NCBI GenBank assembly: GCA_045657205.1
Contig: JAZOSS010000062.1
Coordinates: 1-25,423, forward strand
Source: RGIG7213 sp045657205
Lineage (GTDB): Bacteria > Bacillota > Clostridia > Oscillospirales > CAG-272
Length of the DNA: 25,423 bases
Reading direction: 5' to 3'
Positions within the stretch are counted from its first letter, which is position 1. Every line of letters begins with the position of its first letter. This document shows positions 1-7,390 of this stretch, one piece after another. The notes beneath the pieces are model-generated. The model was not told where the DNA came from, searched no databases, and saw only the letters and a program-made list of their open reading frames with translations. The translations under genes were made by a program, and so were the position numbers.

Positions 1-1
1 C

Positions 2-2578
2 AAGGCAATAACAAGAATATCGGGCAAGGAATGTAAAGAAAAGCTCTATCCCGTTTATAAGACGGTTGACACGTGTGCAGGCGAATTTGCAGCAAAAACT
101 CCCTACTTCTATTCCGTATACGGCAAAGCGTGCGAAGCACGTCCGAAAGCTGAAACAGGCAGAGAAAAGATAATCGTCCTGGGTTCAGGTCCTATCCGTA
201 TCGGTCAGGGTATCGAATTTGACTACTCTTCCGTTCACTGTGCAAAGACCTTGCGTGAACTCGGATACGAAGTAATAATCATAAACAACAACCCCGAAAC
301 GGTATCTACCGACTTCGACGTTTCCGACAGACTCTACTTTGAACCCCTCTCGCCCGAAGACGTTATGGGTGTAATTGAAGTTGAAAAGCCTATCGGTGTC
401 GTCGTTGCATTCGGCGGTCAGACAGCTATTAAGCTCGTTAAGTTCTTAAGCGACTCGGGAATACGTATTCTCGGAACGTCTGCTGAAGGTATCGACCTTG
501 CCGAAGACCGTGAAAAGTTCGATGCACTTCTCAACTCCCTCGATATCAAGCGTCCGAAGGGACTTGGTATTATGACGATGGAAGAAGCACTTGAAGCAGC
601 TCATACGCTTAAATACCCCGTACTTCTCCGTCCTTCATACGTTATCGGCGGTCAGAATATGACTATCGCTTACACAGACGACGACGTGCGTCAGTATATG
701 GAGCTTATTCTCTCCCACGATATCGAAAACCCCGTACTCGTAGACAAATATATGTCCGGTACAGAGCTTGAAGTTGACGTTATTTCCGACGGTGAGGACG
801 TTCTCATCCCCGGTATTATGGAGCATATCGAACGTGCAGGCGTTCACAGCGGTGACTCTATTGCAATTTATCCTCCGCAGAACATATCCGACAAGCTCAT
901 TCACAGAATTATCGAATGTTCAACACTTCTTGCAAAATCACTCGGCACAAAGGGCCTTGTAAATATTCAGTACCTCACGTATGAAGGCGAGCTTTACGTA
1001 ATCGAAGTAAACCCCAGAGCTTCCCGTACTATCCCCTATATAAGCAAGGTTACGGGTATTCCTATGGTCGATATCGCTTCCCGTGTAATGCTCGGTGCAA
1101 AGCTCAAGGATCTCGGATACGAAAGCGGTCTTTACAAAATACCTCCGTACGTTGCGGTAAAGGTTCCCGTGTTCTCGTTTGAAAAGCTTTCAGACGTCAA
1201 CTCCTCACTCGGTCCGGAAATGAAGTCAACGGGTGAAGTTCTCGGCGTAGGTAAAAACCTCACCGAAGCACTTTTCAAGGGTATGGTATCTGCCGGATTC
1301 AGCATGGATATCGGCAAAAACAAAGACGACGGTGTTTATATAACCGTCGGCGGAAACGATAAATTTGAAATAGTTCAGCTTGCAAAGAAATTTGCAGACC
1401 TCGGACTCAACATTTACGCAACGAAGGGCACGGCGAAAGCAATTTCAGCCCTCGGCGGAATTGACGTCGGTGTGATCGGTGATGACAACGACGACACGAA
1501 GCTTGAACAAGCTACAAAGCTTCTTGATGAAAACAAGATAAAGCTCATCGTTTATACGGGTGCTAAAACGAAGCAGGCACAGGAAGACTACATCACGCTT
1601 CACAGAAAAGCGCTTCTTGCAGGTGTTGCATGTCTTACATCCCTCGATACGGCAAATGCTTTGGCTGATATCGTCGCTTCAAGATTTACGCTTTACAACA
1701 CGGAGCTTGTTGACATCAACCATATGAGAACGGAACGCAAGAAGCTCGCATTTACAAAGATGCAGGCTTGCGGAAACGACTATCTGTTCTTCGACAACAC
1801 AAACGGCGAAATAACGTGTCCCGAATCGCTTACGATATCCGTATGTGACAGAAACTACGGCGTAGGTGCTGACGGTATCGTTCTTATCGAAAAATCACGT
1901 GTTGCTGATGCAAAGATCAGAATATTCAACAAAGACGGAAGCGAAGGCAAAATGGCGGGCAACAGTGTTCGCTGTGTTGCAAAATATCTGTACGACAACG
2001 GAATTACGGACAAAGAAGAGCTTGATATCGAAACAGAAAGCGGTATCAAACACCTTAAGCTGTACATTTACAGCGGTCTTGTACGCTCCGTAAGCGGTGA
2101 TATGGGTGAGGTATCACTCAAAACCGAGGACGTTCCCGTAAACCTTGACGGTGAAACGGTGATAAACAGACAGGTAACTGTTGCAGGCGAAGATTACAAC
2201 ATCACCTGCGTTTCCGTAGGCAACCCCCACTGCGTCATATTCTGTGACAGCGTGGATGCCGTAAACGTTGAAAGCGTCGGTGAAGCGTTTGAAAACTGCG
2301 AATTCTTCCCCGAAAGAGTCAACACGGAATTTGTAAGAGTTGTAAACAAGAATACTCTTAAAATGCGTGTCTGGGAAAGAGGCAACGGCGAAACGCTTTC
2401 CTGCGGTACGGGTGCTTGTGCGGCAGCAGTTGCGGCAGTCGTAAACGGCTACTGTGAAGAAGGTGCCGATATAACGGTCAAGCTTCGCGGCGGCGACCTT
2501 ATCGTAAACTACGCAAACGGACGTGTAACACTTACAGGCTCTGTTGAGTCCGTATTCGACGGCACGATCACAATGTAA
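2..2578 (+). CDS. CarB-DapF fusion: carbamoyl phosphate synthase large chain (C-terminal half) joined to diaminopimelate epimerase; 5' end outside window
   Basis: The frame is open from the window edge, so the start is not visible; 858 residues are present. Fragment residues 1 to about 570 match the second half of CarB, which makes carbamoyl phosphate for pyrimidines and arginine. Visible are the GQGIEFDY pre-ATP-grasp motif, the ATP-grasp segments LLRPSYVIGG, IMEHIERAGVHSGDS and IEVNPRASRT, and a C-terminal MGS-like allosteric domain (about residues 450-560). With no stop, the frame continues from about residue 580 into a full DapF (m-DAP for lysine and peptidoglycan): GNDYLFFD, YGVGADGIVLIE, GNPHCV, WERGNGETLSCGTGACA. 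The first catalytic cysteine of the usual CGNGxRC motif is Ala here (residue 652, MAGNSVRC); the second (Cys801) is kept. An ATG at 1724 has only a distant GGAG upstream, so a separately translated DapF is possible but poorly supported. A terminator follows directly. Confidence 0.92.
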   Translation, partial: KAITRISGKECKEKLYPVYKTVDTCAGEFAAKTPYFYSVYGKACEARPKAETGREKIIVLGSGPIRIGQGIEFDYSSVHCAKTLRELGYEVIIINNNPETVSTDFDVSDRLYFEPLSPEDVMGVIEVEKPIGVVVAFGGQTAIKLVKFLSDSGIRILGTSAEGIDLAEDREKFDALLNSLDIKRPKGLGIMTMEEALEAAHTLKYPVLLRPSYVIGGQNMTIAYTDDDVRQYMELILSHDIENPVLVDKYMSGTELEVDVISDGEDVLIPGIMEHIERAGVHSGDSIAIYPPQNISDKLIHRIIECSTLLAKSLGTKGLVNIQYLTYEGELYVIEVNPRASRTIPYISKVTGIPMVDIASRVMLGAKLKDLGYESGLYKIPPYVAVKVPVFSFEKLSDVNSSLGPEMKSTGEVLGVGKNLTEALFKGMVSAGFSMDIGKNKDDGVYITVGGNDKFEIVQLAKKFADLGLNIYATKGTAKAISALGGIDVGVIGDDNDDTKLEQATKLLDENKIKLIVYTGAKTKQAQEDYITLHRKALLAGVACLTSLDTANALADIVASRFTLYNTELVDINHMRTERKKLAFTKMQACGNDYLFFDNTNGEITCPESLTISVCDRNYGVGADGIVLIEKSRVADAKIRIFNKDGSEGKMAGNSVRCVAKYLYDNGITDKEELDIETESGIKHLKLYIYSGLVRSVSGDMGEVSLKTEDVPVNLDGETVINRQVTVAGEDYNITCVSVGNPHCVIFCDSVDAVNVESVGEAFENCEFFPERVNTEFVRVVNKNTLKMRVWERGNGETLSCGTGACAAAVAAVVNGYCEEGADITVKLRGGDLIVNYANGRVTLTGSVESVFDGTITM

Positions 2579-2593
2579 AACACTTTAAATTTT

Positions 2594-2625
2594 GTGGAGC
2601 ATTCTGTTGAATGCTCCACATTTTT
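2594..2625 (+). terminator. Rho-independent terminator of carB-dapF
   Basis: A perfect 11-bp stem (GTGGAGCATTC pairing with GAATGCTCCAC) with a TGTT loop is followed by TTTTT. It starts 15 nt after the dapF stop codon and is correctly oriented to end the rightward transcript. Confidence 0.9.
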
Positions 2626-2684
2626 CGTTATACAAAGAATGCGCCCGCCTGCACCCCCACGCAAGGGCTTTCAGTATGTAATAT

Positions 2685-2714
2685 AAAAAAGCCGCGATTC
2701 GTATCGCGGCTTTT
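2685..2714. terminator. Bidirectional terminator between convergent transcription units
   Basis: An 8-bp GC-rich stem (GCCGCGAT / ATCGCGGC, loop TCGT) is flanked by six A on the left and four T on the right, so it can act in both directions. The longer T-run is read on the minus strand. Its main role is therefore probably to end the leftward unit carrying the PH-domain gene and the two small membrane-protein genes, with backup for carB-dapF. Confidence 0.85.
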
Positions 2715-2730
2715 GCTTGTAATTTTATCT

Positions 2731-2756
2731 ATTCGACAAATTCCAATTTGTCGAAT
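2731..2756. repeat. Perfect 12-bp inverted repeat, AT-rich
   Basis: ATTCGACAAATT and AATTTGTCGAAT are separated only by CC. It lies 2 nt beyond the stop codon of the 69-residue membrane-protein gene. The right side runs into TTTTA, but the left side has no T-tract for minus-strand termination, and a real terminator already sits at 2685-2714. It could be an mRNA 3'-end stabilising hairpin, a protein-binding palindrome or a small dispersed repeat. No second copy was seen in this window. Confidence 0.6.
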
Positions 2757-2757
2757 T

Positions 2758-2967
2758 TTAATTTATTTTCCTAAATATATATATTGCTGCCATCAATGTC
2801 AAAATACACAGAACGATTCCAAAGACTTTCCCTATTATCATAGGACTTCCAACAGCACATGAAATTCCTATACATAGAATGAATAAACTCAAAATAAATA
2901 CAATAGCATATCGTATAAACTTGGGAATTTTAGGATTATTTATAAAGTCTGCTAAAAACGGTTCCAT
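2758..2967 (-). CDS. Small two-helix membrane protein, function unknown
   Basis: This encodes 69 residues. The ATG at 2967 is preceded by GGAGGTG at good spacing, which supports a real gene. After a short polar N-terminus (to about residue 17) come two hydrophobic stretches at about residues 18-41 and 45-64, ending in a basic RKIN tail. I recognise no family. It is the last gene of the short leftward unit that starts at the PH-domain gene and is followed by an inverted repeat and a terminator. Its neighbour at 3018 is also a tiny two-helix membrane protein, but the two sequences are not clearly related. A role in a membrane complex with the neighbouring PH-domain protein is only a guess from position. 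Confidence 0.7.
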   Translation of the reverse strand: MEPFLADFINNPKIPKFIRYAIVFILSLFILCIGISCAVGSPMIIGKVFGIVLCILTLMAAIYIFRKIN

Positions 2968-3017
2968 AAAGCACCTCCGTCAAATGCAAGTCTATTTTTG
3001 TAAACCGAATTTTGCAA

Positions 3018-3215
3018 TTAAATCCAATCAAAAAAACTCAAAGCTATTTTTTTAATTTCCTCACCTGCATAAAAAGCGCCGATGATTCCCACTGCCACCA
3101 TTCCGATTCCAATATAAAACAGAATATAGTTATCGATAATACTGATCGTCGCTCCGATAATACTTACACCTATAAATTCTATTATAACCGACAATATACC
3201 AACTATCTTTTTCAA
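3018..3215 (-). CDS. Small membrane protein, function unknown (TTG start)
   Basis: This encodes about 65 residues, mostly hydrophobic, with two likely membrane segments (about residues 4-24 and 28-49) and a basic/amphipathic end (EEIKKIALSFFDWI). There is no ATG in a suitable place. The TTG at 3215 is preferred because a CAGGGA ribosome site lies just upstream with 6-7 nt spacing; another in-frame TTG at 3230 would add five residues and has no clear ribosome site. It lies 41 nt downstream of the PH-domain gene stop and probably shares its transcript. No known family is recognised. The non-ATG start and tiny size make this less certain than its neighbours. Confidence 0.55.
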   Translation of the reverse strand: MKKIVGILSVIIEFIGVSIIGATISIIDNYILFYIGIGMVAVGIIGAFYAGEEIKKIALSFFDWI

Positions 3216-3256
3216 TATTTTTCCCTGCAATTCAATTCTATTTATTATCGATTTTA

Positions 3257-3646
3257 TTACTCCGCGCAGTCACAGCCATCATCGCCGTCGTCCATAAATT
3301 CACGGGCTGATATACGTTTTTCATCTCTTTGTTTTTCTATGAGGTCTGAAAGAAGCTCTTTGACTTCTTTGGAATTCTTTATTTTAAGTATGTCAAATTC
3401 GGGCGTCGATTTATCTGCAGTACAGCAATGTATCGTACCGAGTCCGAACATACGCTGTCCGAGAGTTCTGTTAAGAGTCAAGTCCATTATTCTGTAAAGG
3501 CGGATCTCCTCTTCCTTTTTAGAAAAAAATCCCGTTTCGATCATAAGCTTTTCCTCCGTCAGCTTATACACAGTAAAGCTCCAGGGAAGTCCCAAAAATG
3601 TACGTTTTCTGTCTTTCCAGACAAGTTCGGTGTTTTTTTCTTTCAT
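3257..3646 (-). CDS. Bacterial PH-domain protein (YdbS-like / bPH2-type)
   Basis: This encodes 129 residues and starts at an ATG with a GGAGATG ribosome site. The body resembles the bacterial PH-like domain once called DUF304: a hydrophobic TFLGLPWSFTVYKLTEEKLMIE strand region is followed by a GFFSKKEEEIRLYRIMDLTL segment and RMFGLGTIHCCTAD. That order is typical of membrane-associated YdbS/YdbT relatives. Unlike many of those, it has no transmembrane helices of its own; the two tiny membrane proteins encoded just downstream might supply membrane contact (inference). The C-terminus is acidic with two cysteines (DDGDDGCDCAE). A strong promoter at 3678-3706 lies directly upstream, with a leader of about 25 nt. 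Its cellular role is unknown. Confidence 0.75.
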   Translation of the reverse strand: MKEKNTELVWKDRKRTFLGLPWSFTVYKLTEEKLMIETGFFSKKEEEIRLYRIMDLTLNRTLGQRMFGLGTIHCCTADKSTPEFDILKIKNSKEVKELLSDLIEKQRDEKRISAREFMDDGDDGCDCAE

Positions 3647-3677
3647 AAGAACATCTCCTTTTATTTTTTACAGCTTG

Positions 3678-3706
3678 ATTATATCACACACGCAATTAAA
3701 AATCAA
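3678..3706 (-). promoter_or_regulatory. Sigma-A promoter for the PH-domain gene unit
   Basis: On the minus strand, TTGATT (3701-3706), a 17-bp spacer and TATAAT (3678-3683) are seen. TG one base before the -10 makes it an extended -10 promoter. The -35 box overlaps the end of the upstream lipoprotein gene. Predicted start is near 3671, 25 nt before the ATG. Confidence 0.75.
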
Positions 3707-4781
3707 CCGTCATTTTATTAAAGGATGCACGCTTTTCATCCTTTTTATCAACGCTGATATTATAAAGCATACCGTCATTTATAAACGACAGCATACAGCC
3801 GTCAAGACTTACCGACTTTTGGTTTTTGGAATTTATTATAATTCCTTTGAAATTTTTATACGAGATATCATCAGCATCACTTACATTAAAGCAGACGTAT
3901 TCACCGTCAAAGCGGACTGTTTCTCTGTTTACCTTTTCGTTTTCTTCAAGCGTATACAGTACCTTTATATCTTCATCCTTGCCTGACGCCGTGCCTATGT
4001 GTTCTTCGGACACCTTGCCTTCTTTGTCTACTTCCGAATAATACATTGCCGCCGTATCGTTTTCTTGGCTGTATGAGATAGAATACACGACACCGACGTT
4101 TGAGGGCAAAAGCTTCTTCTTTTCACACACACCGCTTTTAAGATCGAACATCTGCAACACGTTACTGTATCCGTCAAGGCAGGCGCAGATGAGCTTACCG
4201 TTATCAATATCAAAGCTCGTTATTGAATGACCGAACGAAAGATCGTTCTGTGTCAAAGCAAGCGTTGTAAATTCAGCAGGTTCATCATTGCCGAGAGTAT
4301 ATTTCATTATTCTCGTTTCACCGAGGGAAAGAGAGGATGTTATATAATAAACGTCATTTCCGTCTATTTCAATAAAGCGTGATTGCACGTCGTAATTATC
4401 GTAAACTATCACCTTTGAAAACGGCGTATAGACGTCATTTGTTTTCGTATTTATAACTTTAAGCGTACATCTTTCATCTCTGTTTGTATAAAGCGAGCGT
4501 TCAAAAAACGCAATTATACCGCCATCGGCATAAAGCTCATACGCATAATTTCCGTCTGCAAGAGTGTAAACGGTCTTTTCTTCCCCGTTTTCGCTCCTTG
4601 TTTTGATATAATATTTTTCGTCTTTCACATTAAGTGTTGCAACGCTGTTCCCTTCATAAAATACGGCATAACTCAACGTTTCGTCGTCGGATGAAGAAAA
4701 TATTACCTCGGAATTTCCCAAAGTATCACCGCAGGAACACAAAAGAAAAACGGACAAAAGAACACACAGCAGTTTTTTCAT
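3696..4781 (-). CDS. Predicted secreted lipoprotein, possible beta-propeller-like
   Basis: This encodes 361 residues. The start at 4781 is chosen because it has an AGG-type ribosome site 6-7 nt upstream and gives a perfect lipoprotein signal (MKKLLCVLLSVFLLCSCGD, lipobox LCSC with the cysteine at about residue 17). The frame stays open to 4844, but that extension would run through the ackA terminator. The mature part is rich in short beta-like units separated by turns (DGNYAYELYADGG, EIDGNDVYYIT, DIDNGKLICACLDG, FDGEYVCFNVSD), as in propeller or DUF5050-like extracellular proteins; no exact family is recognised. It follows ackA by 63 nt with a terminator hairpin in between, so expression may depend on read-through or on a promoter inside ackA. 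Function unknown. Confidence 0.8.
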   Translation of the reverse strand: MKKLLCVLLSVFLLCSCGDTLGNSEVIFSSSDDETLSYAVFYEGNSVATLNVKDEKYYIKTRSENGEEKTVYTLADGNYAYELYADGGIIAFFERSLYTNRDERCTLKVINTKTNDVYTPFSKVIVYDNYDVQSRFIEIDGNDVYYITSSLSLGETRIMKYTLGNDEPAEFTTLALTQNDLSFGHSITSFDIDNGKLICACLDGYSNVLQMFDLKSGVCEKKKLLPSNVGVVYSISYSQENDTAAMYYSEVDKEGKVSEEHIGTASGKDEDIKVLYTLEENEKVNRETVRFDGEYVCFNVSDADDISYKNFKGIIINSKNQKSVSLDGCMLSFINDGMLYNISVDKKDEKRASFNKMTVDF

Positions 4782-4803
4782 AAACGACCTCATAGATTTA
4801 CTC

Positions 4804-4831
4804 AAAAGGGGTACCGCAAACACGGTACCCC
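4804..4831 (-). terminator. Terminator downstream of ackA
   Basis: On the minus strand a perfect 9-bp stem GGGGTACCG / CGGTACCCC with a TGTTTG loop is followed by TTTT. It begins 13 nt after the ackA stop and ends 22 nt before the lipoprotein start codon, so it can separate the two genes transcriptionally or reduce read-through. Confidence 0.8.
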
Positions 4832-4844
4832 GGGATATGTACAA

Positions 4845-6077
4845 TTATTTGTTCATTTCCTTAACAAGTCTTTCAGTATCGGATGCGATAACCTTTTCCT
4901 CGTTTGTGGGGATAAGATATACAAGAACCTTAGAATCGTCAGTTGAAAGCTTGATAATATCAGACTGGTGATGAGCCGCAGCATTTACTTCTTCGTCCAT
5001 CTTTATGCCGAAGTAGGAAAGCTCCTTACATACGCGTGAACGGAGTCCGGGGTTGTTTTCGCCAAGACCTGCCGTAAATACAACTGCATCAAGACCGTCC
5101 ATAGCAGCAGCGTATGAACCGATGAACTTTCTTATCTGGTATGCGAGGATCTTTGTTGTGAGGATCGCACGTGCGTTGCCTTCGTCAGCAGCCTTTTCGA
5201 TGTCACGGCTGTCGGAGGAGATACCGGAAACACCGAGTAATCCGCACTTCTTGTTCATATATTCGTTCATCTGTGCAGGTGTGAAGCCTTCCTTTTCCAT
5301 GATGAACGGAACGATTGCAGGGTCGATAGCGCCGCAGCGTGTACCCATCATAAGACCGTCAAGGGGTGTGAAGCCCATACTTGTGTCAAGAACCTTACCG
5401 TCCTTAACAGCTGTGATGGAGGAACCGTTGCCGAGGTGGCAGGTTACAATTCTTGTACCCTCTGTCTTGCCCATGATCTTTATCATTTCGCCTGCAACGT
5501 ATCTGTGGGATGTACCATGTGCGCCGTAGCGACGGATCTGATACTTTTCATACATATCGTATGAAAGCGGGAAGAAGTATGATTCTTCGGGCATTGACTG
5601 GTGGAATGCTGTGTCAAATACGAGAACTTGAGGTGTGCCGGGCATAACTGCCGTACAGCCTGCGATACCCATAAGGTGAGGAACTGTGTGAAGGGGTGCA
5701 AGATCCTTACAAAGCTCAAGCTTTGCTATAACGTCATCAGTTACGAGAACGCTTTCGGAGAAGTATGCACCGCCGTGCACGATTCTGTGACCGACAGCTT
5801 CGATCTCCTTCATATCCTTGATAACGCCGATCTCGGGGTCTGTAAGTGTATCAACAAGGATCTGTGTAGCAACTGCGTGGTTGGGCATGGGGATATCTTT
5901 TACTATTTTGGGTTCGTTACCTCTGCGGTGCTCGATTCTGCCTTCAGCGCCTACGCCGTTAGGTGTTTCCGTAGCTATACGCTCGCAGATACCTTTTGCA
6001 AGAACCTCATCTGTGTTAGTATCAAAAAGCTGATACTTAAGGCTGGAAGAGCCAGCGTTTACAACAAGTACGTTCAT
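4845..6077 (-). CDS. ackA: Acetate kinase
   Basis: This encodes 410 residues, close to the usual ~400. AckA interconverts acetyl phosphate plus ADP with acetate plus ATP in the cytoplasm, the last step of the phosphotransacetylase-acetate kinase route. Signature segments are all present: NAGSSSLKYQLFD at the N-terminus (Asn7 and Ser/Lys phosphate contacts), VGHRIVHGG, YGAHGTSHRYVA, HLGNGSSITA and FTAGLGENNP near the C-terminal nucleotide site. The ATG at 6077 has an AGGAGAG ribosome site. A near-consensus promoter lies at 6129-6157 with a leader of about 45 nt. pta, its usual partner, is not next to it; the divergent neighbour is tmcAL. A terminator follows. Confidence 0.97.
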   Translation of the reverse strand: MNVLVVNAGSSSLKYQLFDTNTDEVLAKGICERIATETPNGVGAEGRIEHRRGNEPKIVKDIPMPNHAVATQILVDTLTDPEIGVIKDMKEIEAVGHRIVHGGAYFSESVLVTDDVIAKLELCKDLAPLHTVPHLMGIAGCTAVMPGTPQVLVFDTAFHQSMPEESYFFPLSYDMYEKYQIRRYGAHGTSHRYVAGEMIKIMGKTEGTRIVTCHLGNGSSITAVKDGKVLDTSMGFTPLDGLMMGTRCGAIDPAIVPFIMEKEGFTPAQMNEYMNKKCGLLGVSGISSDSRDIEKAADEGNARAILTTKILAYQIRKFIGSYAAAMDGLDAVVFTAGLGENNPGLRSRVCKELSYFGIKMDEEVNAAAHHQSDIIKLSTDDSKVLVYLIPTNEEKVIASDTERLVKEMNK

Positions 6078-6099
6078 TTTTCTCTCCTAAAATTTATTC

Positions 6100-6128
6100 T
6101 TGATTTTTTTATAATTATATCGTATAAT
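6100..6128 (+). promoter_or_regulatory. Sigma-A promoter for tmcAL (rightward)
   Basis: TTGATT (6100-6105), a 17-bp spacer and a perfect TATAAT (6123-6128) are read on the plus strand. The predicted start is near 6135, giving a leader of about 80 nt before the tmcAL ATG. It physically overlaps the leftward ackA promoter, with the two -10 boxes touching. Confidence 0.7.
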
Positions 6129-6157
6129 ATTATACACCCTATTTTATTATTTTTCAA
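6129..6157 (-). promoter_or_regulatory. Sigma-A promoter for ackA (leftward)
   Basis: On the minus strand TTGAAA (6152-6157), a 17-bp spacer and a perfect TATAAT (6129-6134) are seen. The predicted start is near 6122. The -10 box is the mirror image of, and immediately adjacent to, the -10 box of the tmcAL promoter, forming the palindrome TATAATATTATA at 6123-6134. Confidence 0.8.
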
Positions 6158-6217
6158 TAGAAAAAACAAAAAATTACGCATTATTCACGCATTTTTATTA
6201 TATTTAAGGAGAACAGG

Positions 6218-7390
6218 ATGTCATACGGTGCAATATTTATCGTTTGCGAGTTTGATCCGTTTCACTTCGGGCATAAATATCTTATAGACTGTGCAAGGGC
6301 ACTTGCGGAAAACTCACCTATCATATGCATTATGAGCGGTAATTTCACCCAAAGAGGAGAATGTGCCGTCATTGACAAATACGACAGAGCAAAAGCCGCC
6401 GTCTTATGCGGTGCGGATCTTGTTTTATCTCTGCCCGTGCAGTACAGCAGTGCTTGTGCTGAACTTTTTGCAAGAGGTGCTGTACGTATTGCAAAGGAAA
6501 TATCGTGCGGGGATGACTGTGCACTTTTATTCGGTTCGGAATCGGGTGACATAAAAAGCCTTACTTTGTGTGCCGAGCGCATTTCATCACTCGAATTTAC
6601 AAAAGAACTTGATAAGATCAAAGGCGATATGCAATATCCGAAAAAAAGAGCCGACGTATACAAAGAAATATACGGTGATGACGGTATTCTTTCAAGTCCA
6701 AATAACGTCCTCGGAATAGAGTATATAAAGGCAATAAACAAATACGCCCCGAACATAAGACCGCTTACCGTAAAGCGTGCGTATGCCGAGCACAACAGCA
6801 CGAAAACCGCGGGAAAATACGCATCGGCAACGTATATACGGGGTAAAACCGACACGGATGAATATCTTTTGCACGTTCCAAAGGCAACACACGAAATATA
6901 TAAAGGTGCAAACTTTCCTGCAAACATACGTAATGCCGAAAAAATAATCCTCTCAAAGCTTCGAAATATACAAGGCGGTGACTATTCCGACTGCGGCGGC
7001 GGACTTTTGGAAATGATATCGGACCGCGCAAAAAAATCCTCAAGCTATGACGAGCTTTTGCAGCTGTGTGCCACGAAAAAATACACAAATGCCAAAATAC
7101 GCCGTGCAATTTTATCTGCCGTTTTGGGAATAAGCGAAGAAGACAGAAAAGAAGCACCTTCCTACACCCTTCTGCTCGGTGCGGACGGTGTGGGGCTTGA
7201 ATATCTGTCAAAAACGAAAAAACGGCACCGAAACCTCTGCATCATAACGAAACCGTCAGATCACACTTCCGTTCCGCAGTTTATGCTTGAAGCAGAAGCA
7301 GACAATCTTTTTTCGTTTATGATGCCGAAAACAGCACCGTTTAATTATTCAATAAGAAAAACGCCGTTTATTCTGAAAGACGGGATTTAA
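6218..7390 (+). CDS. tmcAL: tRNA(Met) cytidine acetate ligase (TmcAL/YlbM family)
   Basis: This encodes 390 residues. The family uses ATP and acetate to form N4-acetylcytidine at the wobble base of elongator tRNA-Met. Diagnostic elements are an N-terminal nucleotidyltransferase fold with an HxGH motif (EFDPFHFGH, residues 11-19), then MSGNFTQRGECAVIDKYDRA, GADLVLSLPV, LFGSESGD and SATYIRG. The ATG at 6218 is preceded by AAGGAG and a promoter at 6100-6128. It consumes acetate, and its divergent neighbour is acetate kinase; a functional link is only suggested by position. The last 23 nt overlap the end of the convergent carD-like gene, and a hairpin 33 nt past the stop, inside that gene, could end the transcript. 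Confidence 0.9.
   Translation: MSYGAIFIVCEFDPFHFGHKYLIDCARALAENSPIICIMSGNFTQRGECAVIDKYDRAKAAVLCGADLVLSLPVQYSSACAELFARGAVRIAKEISCGDDCALLFGSESGDIKSLTLCAERISSLEFTKELDKIKGDMQYPKKRADVYKEIYGDDGILSSPNNVLGIEYIKAINKYAPNIRPLTVKRAYAEHNSTKTAGKYASATYIRGKTDTDEYLLHVPKATHEIYKGANFPANIRNAEKIILSKLRNIQGGDYSDCGGGLLEMISDRAKKSSSYDELLQLCATKKYTNAKIRRAILSAVLGISEEDRKEAPSYTLLLGADGVGLEYLSKTKKRHRNLCIITKPSDHTSVPQFMLEAEADNLFSFMMPKTAPFNYSIRKTPFILKDGI

Noticed and set aside
1724..2578. Independent dapF gene starting at ATG 1724
   Set aside because: There is no stop between the two parts and GGAG is 18 nt away; the fusion is the simpler reading, though internal initiation is not excluded.
2579..2757. Insertion-sequence end or small RNA in the intergenic gap
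   Set aside because: The inverted repeats are explained by terminators or a single palindrome; no transposase, target duplication or promoter was seen.
3012..3497. 161-codon rightward frame
   Set aside because: It crosses three minus-strand features and has low-complexity composition with no motif.
4782..4844. Longer N-terminus for the lipoprotein
   Set aside because: It would translate through the ackA terminator and hide the lipoprotein signal; ATG 4781 has a proper ribosome site.
5601..6287. Open frame opposite ackA and across the shared promoter region
   Set aside because: It is antisense to a certain gene, contains the promoters, and shows no family motif or ribosome site.
6262..6927. 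Long open frame opposite tmcAL
   Set aside because: It mirrors a well-supported gene and lacks any recognisable domain.
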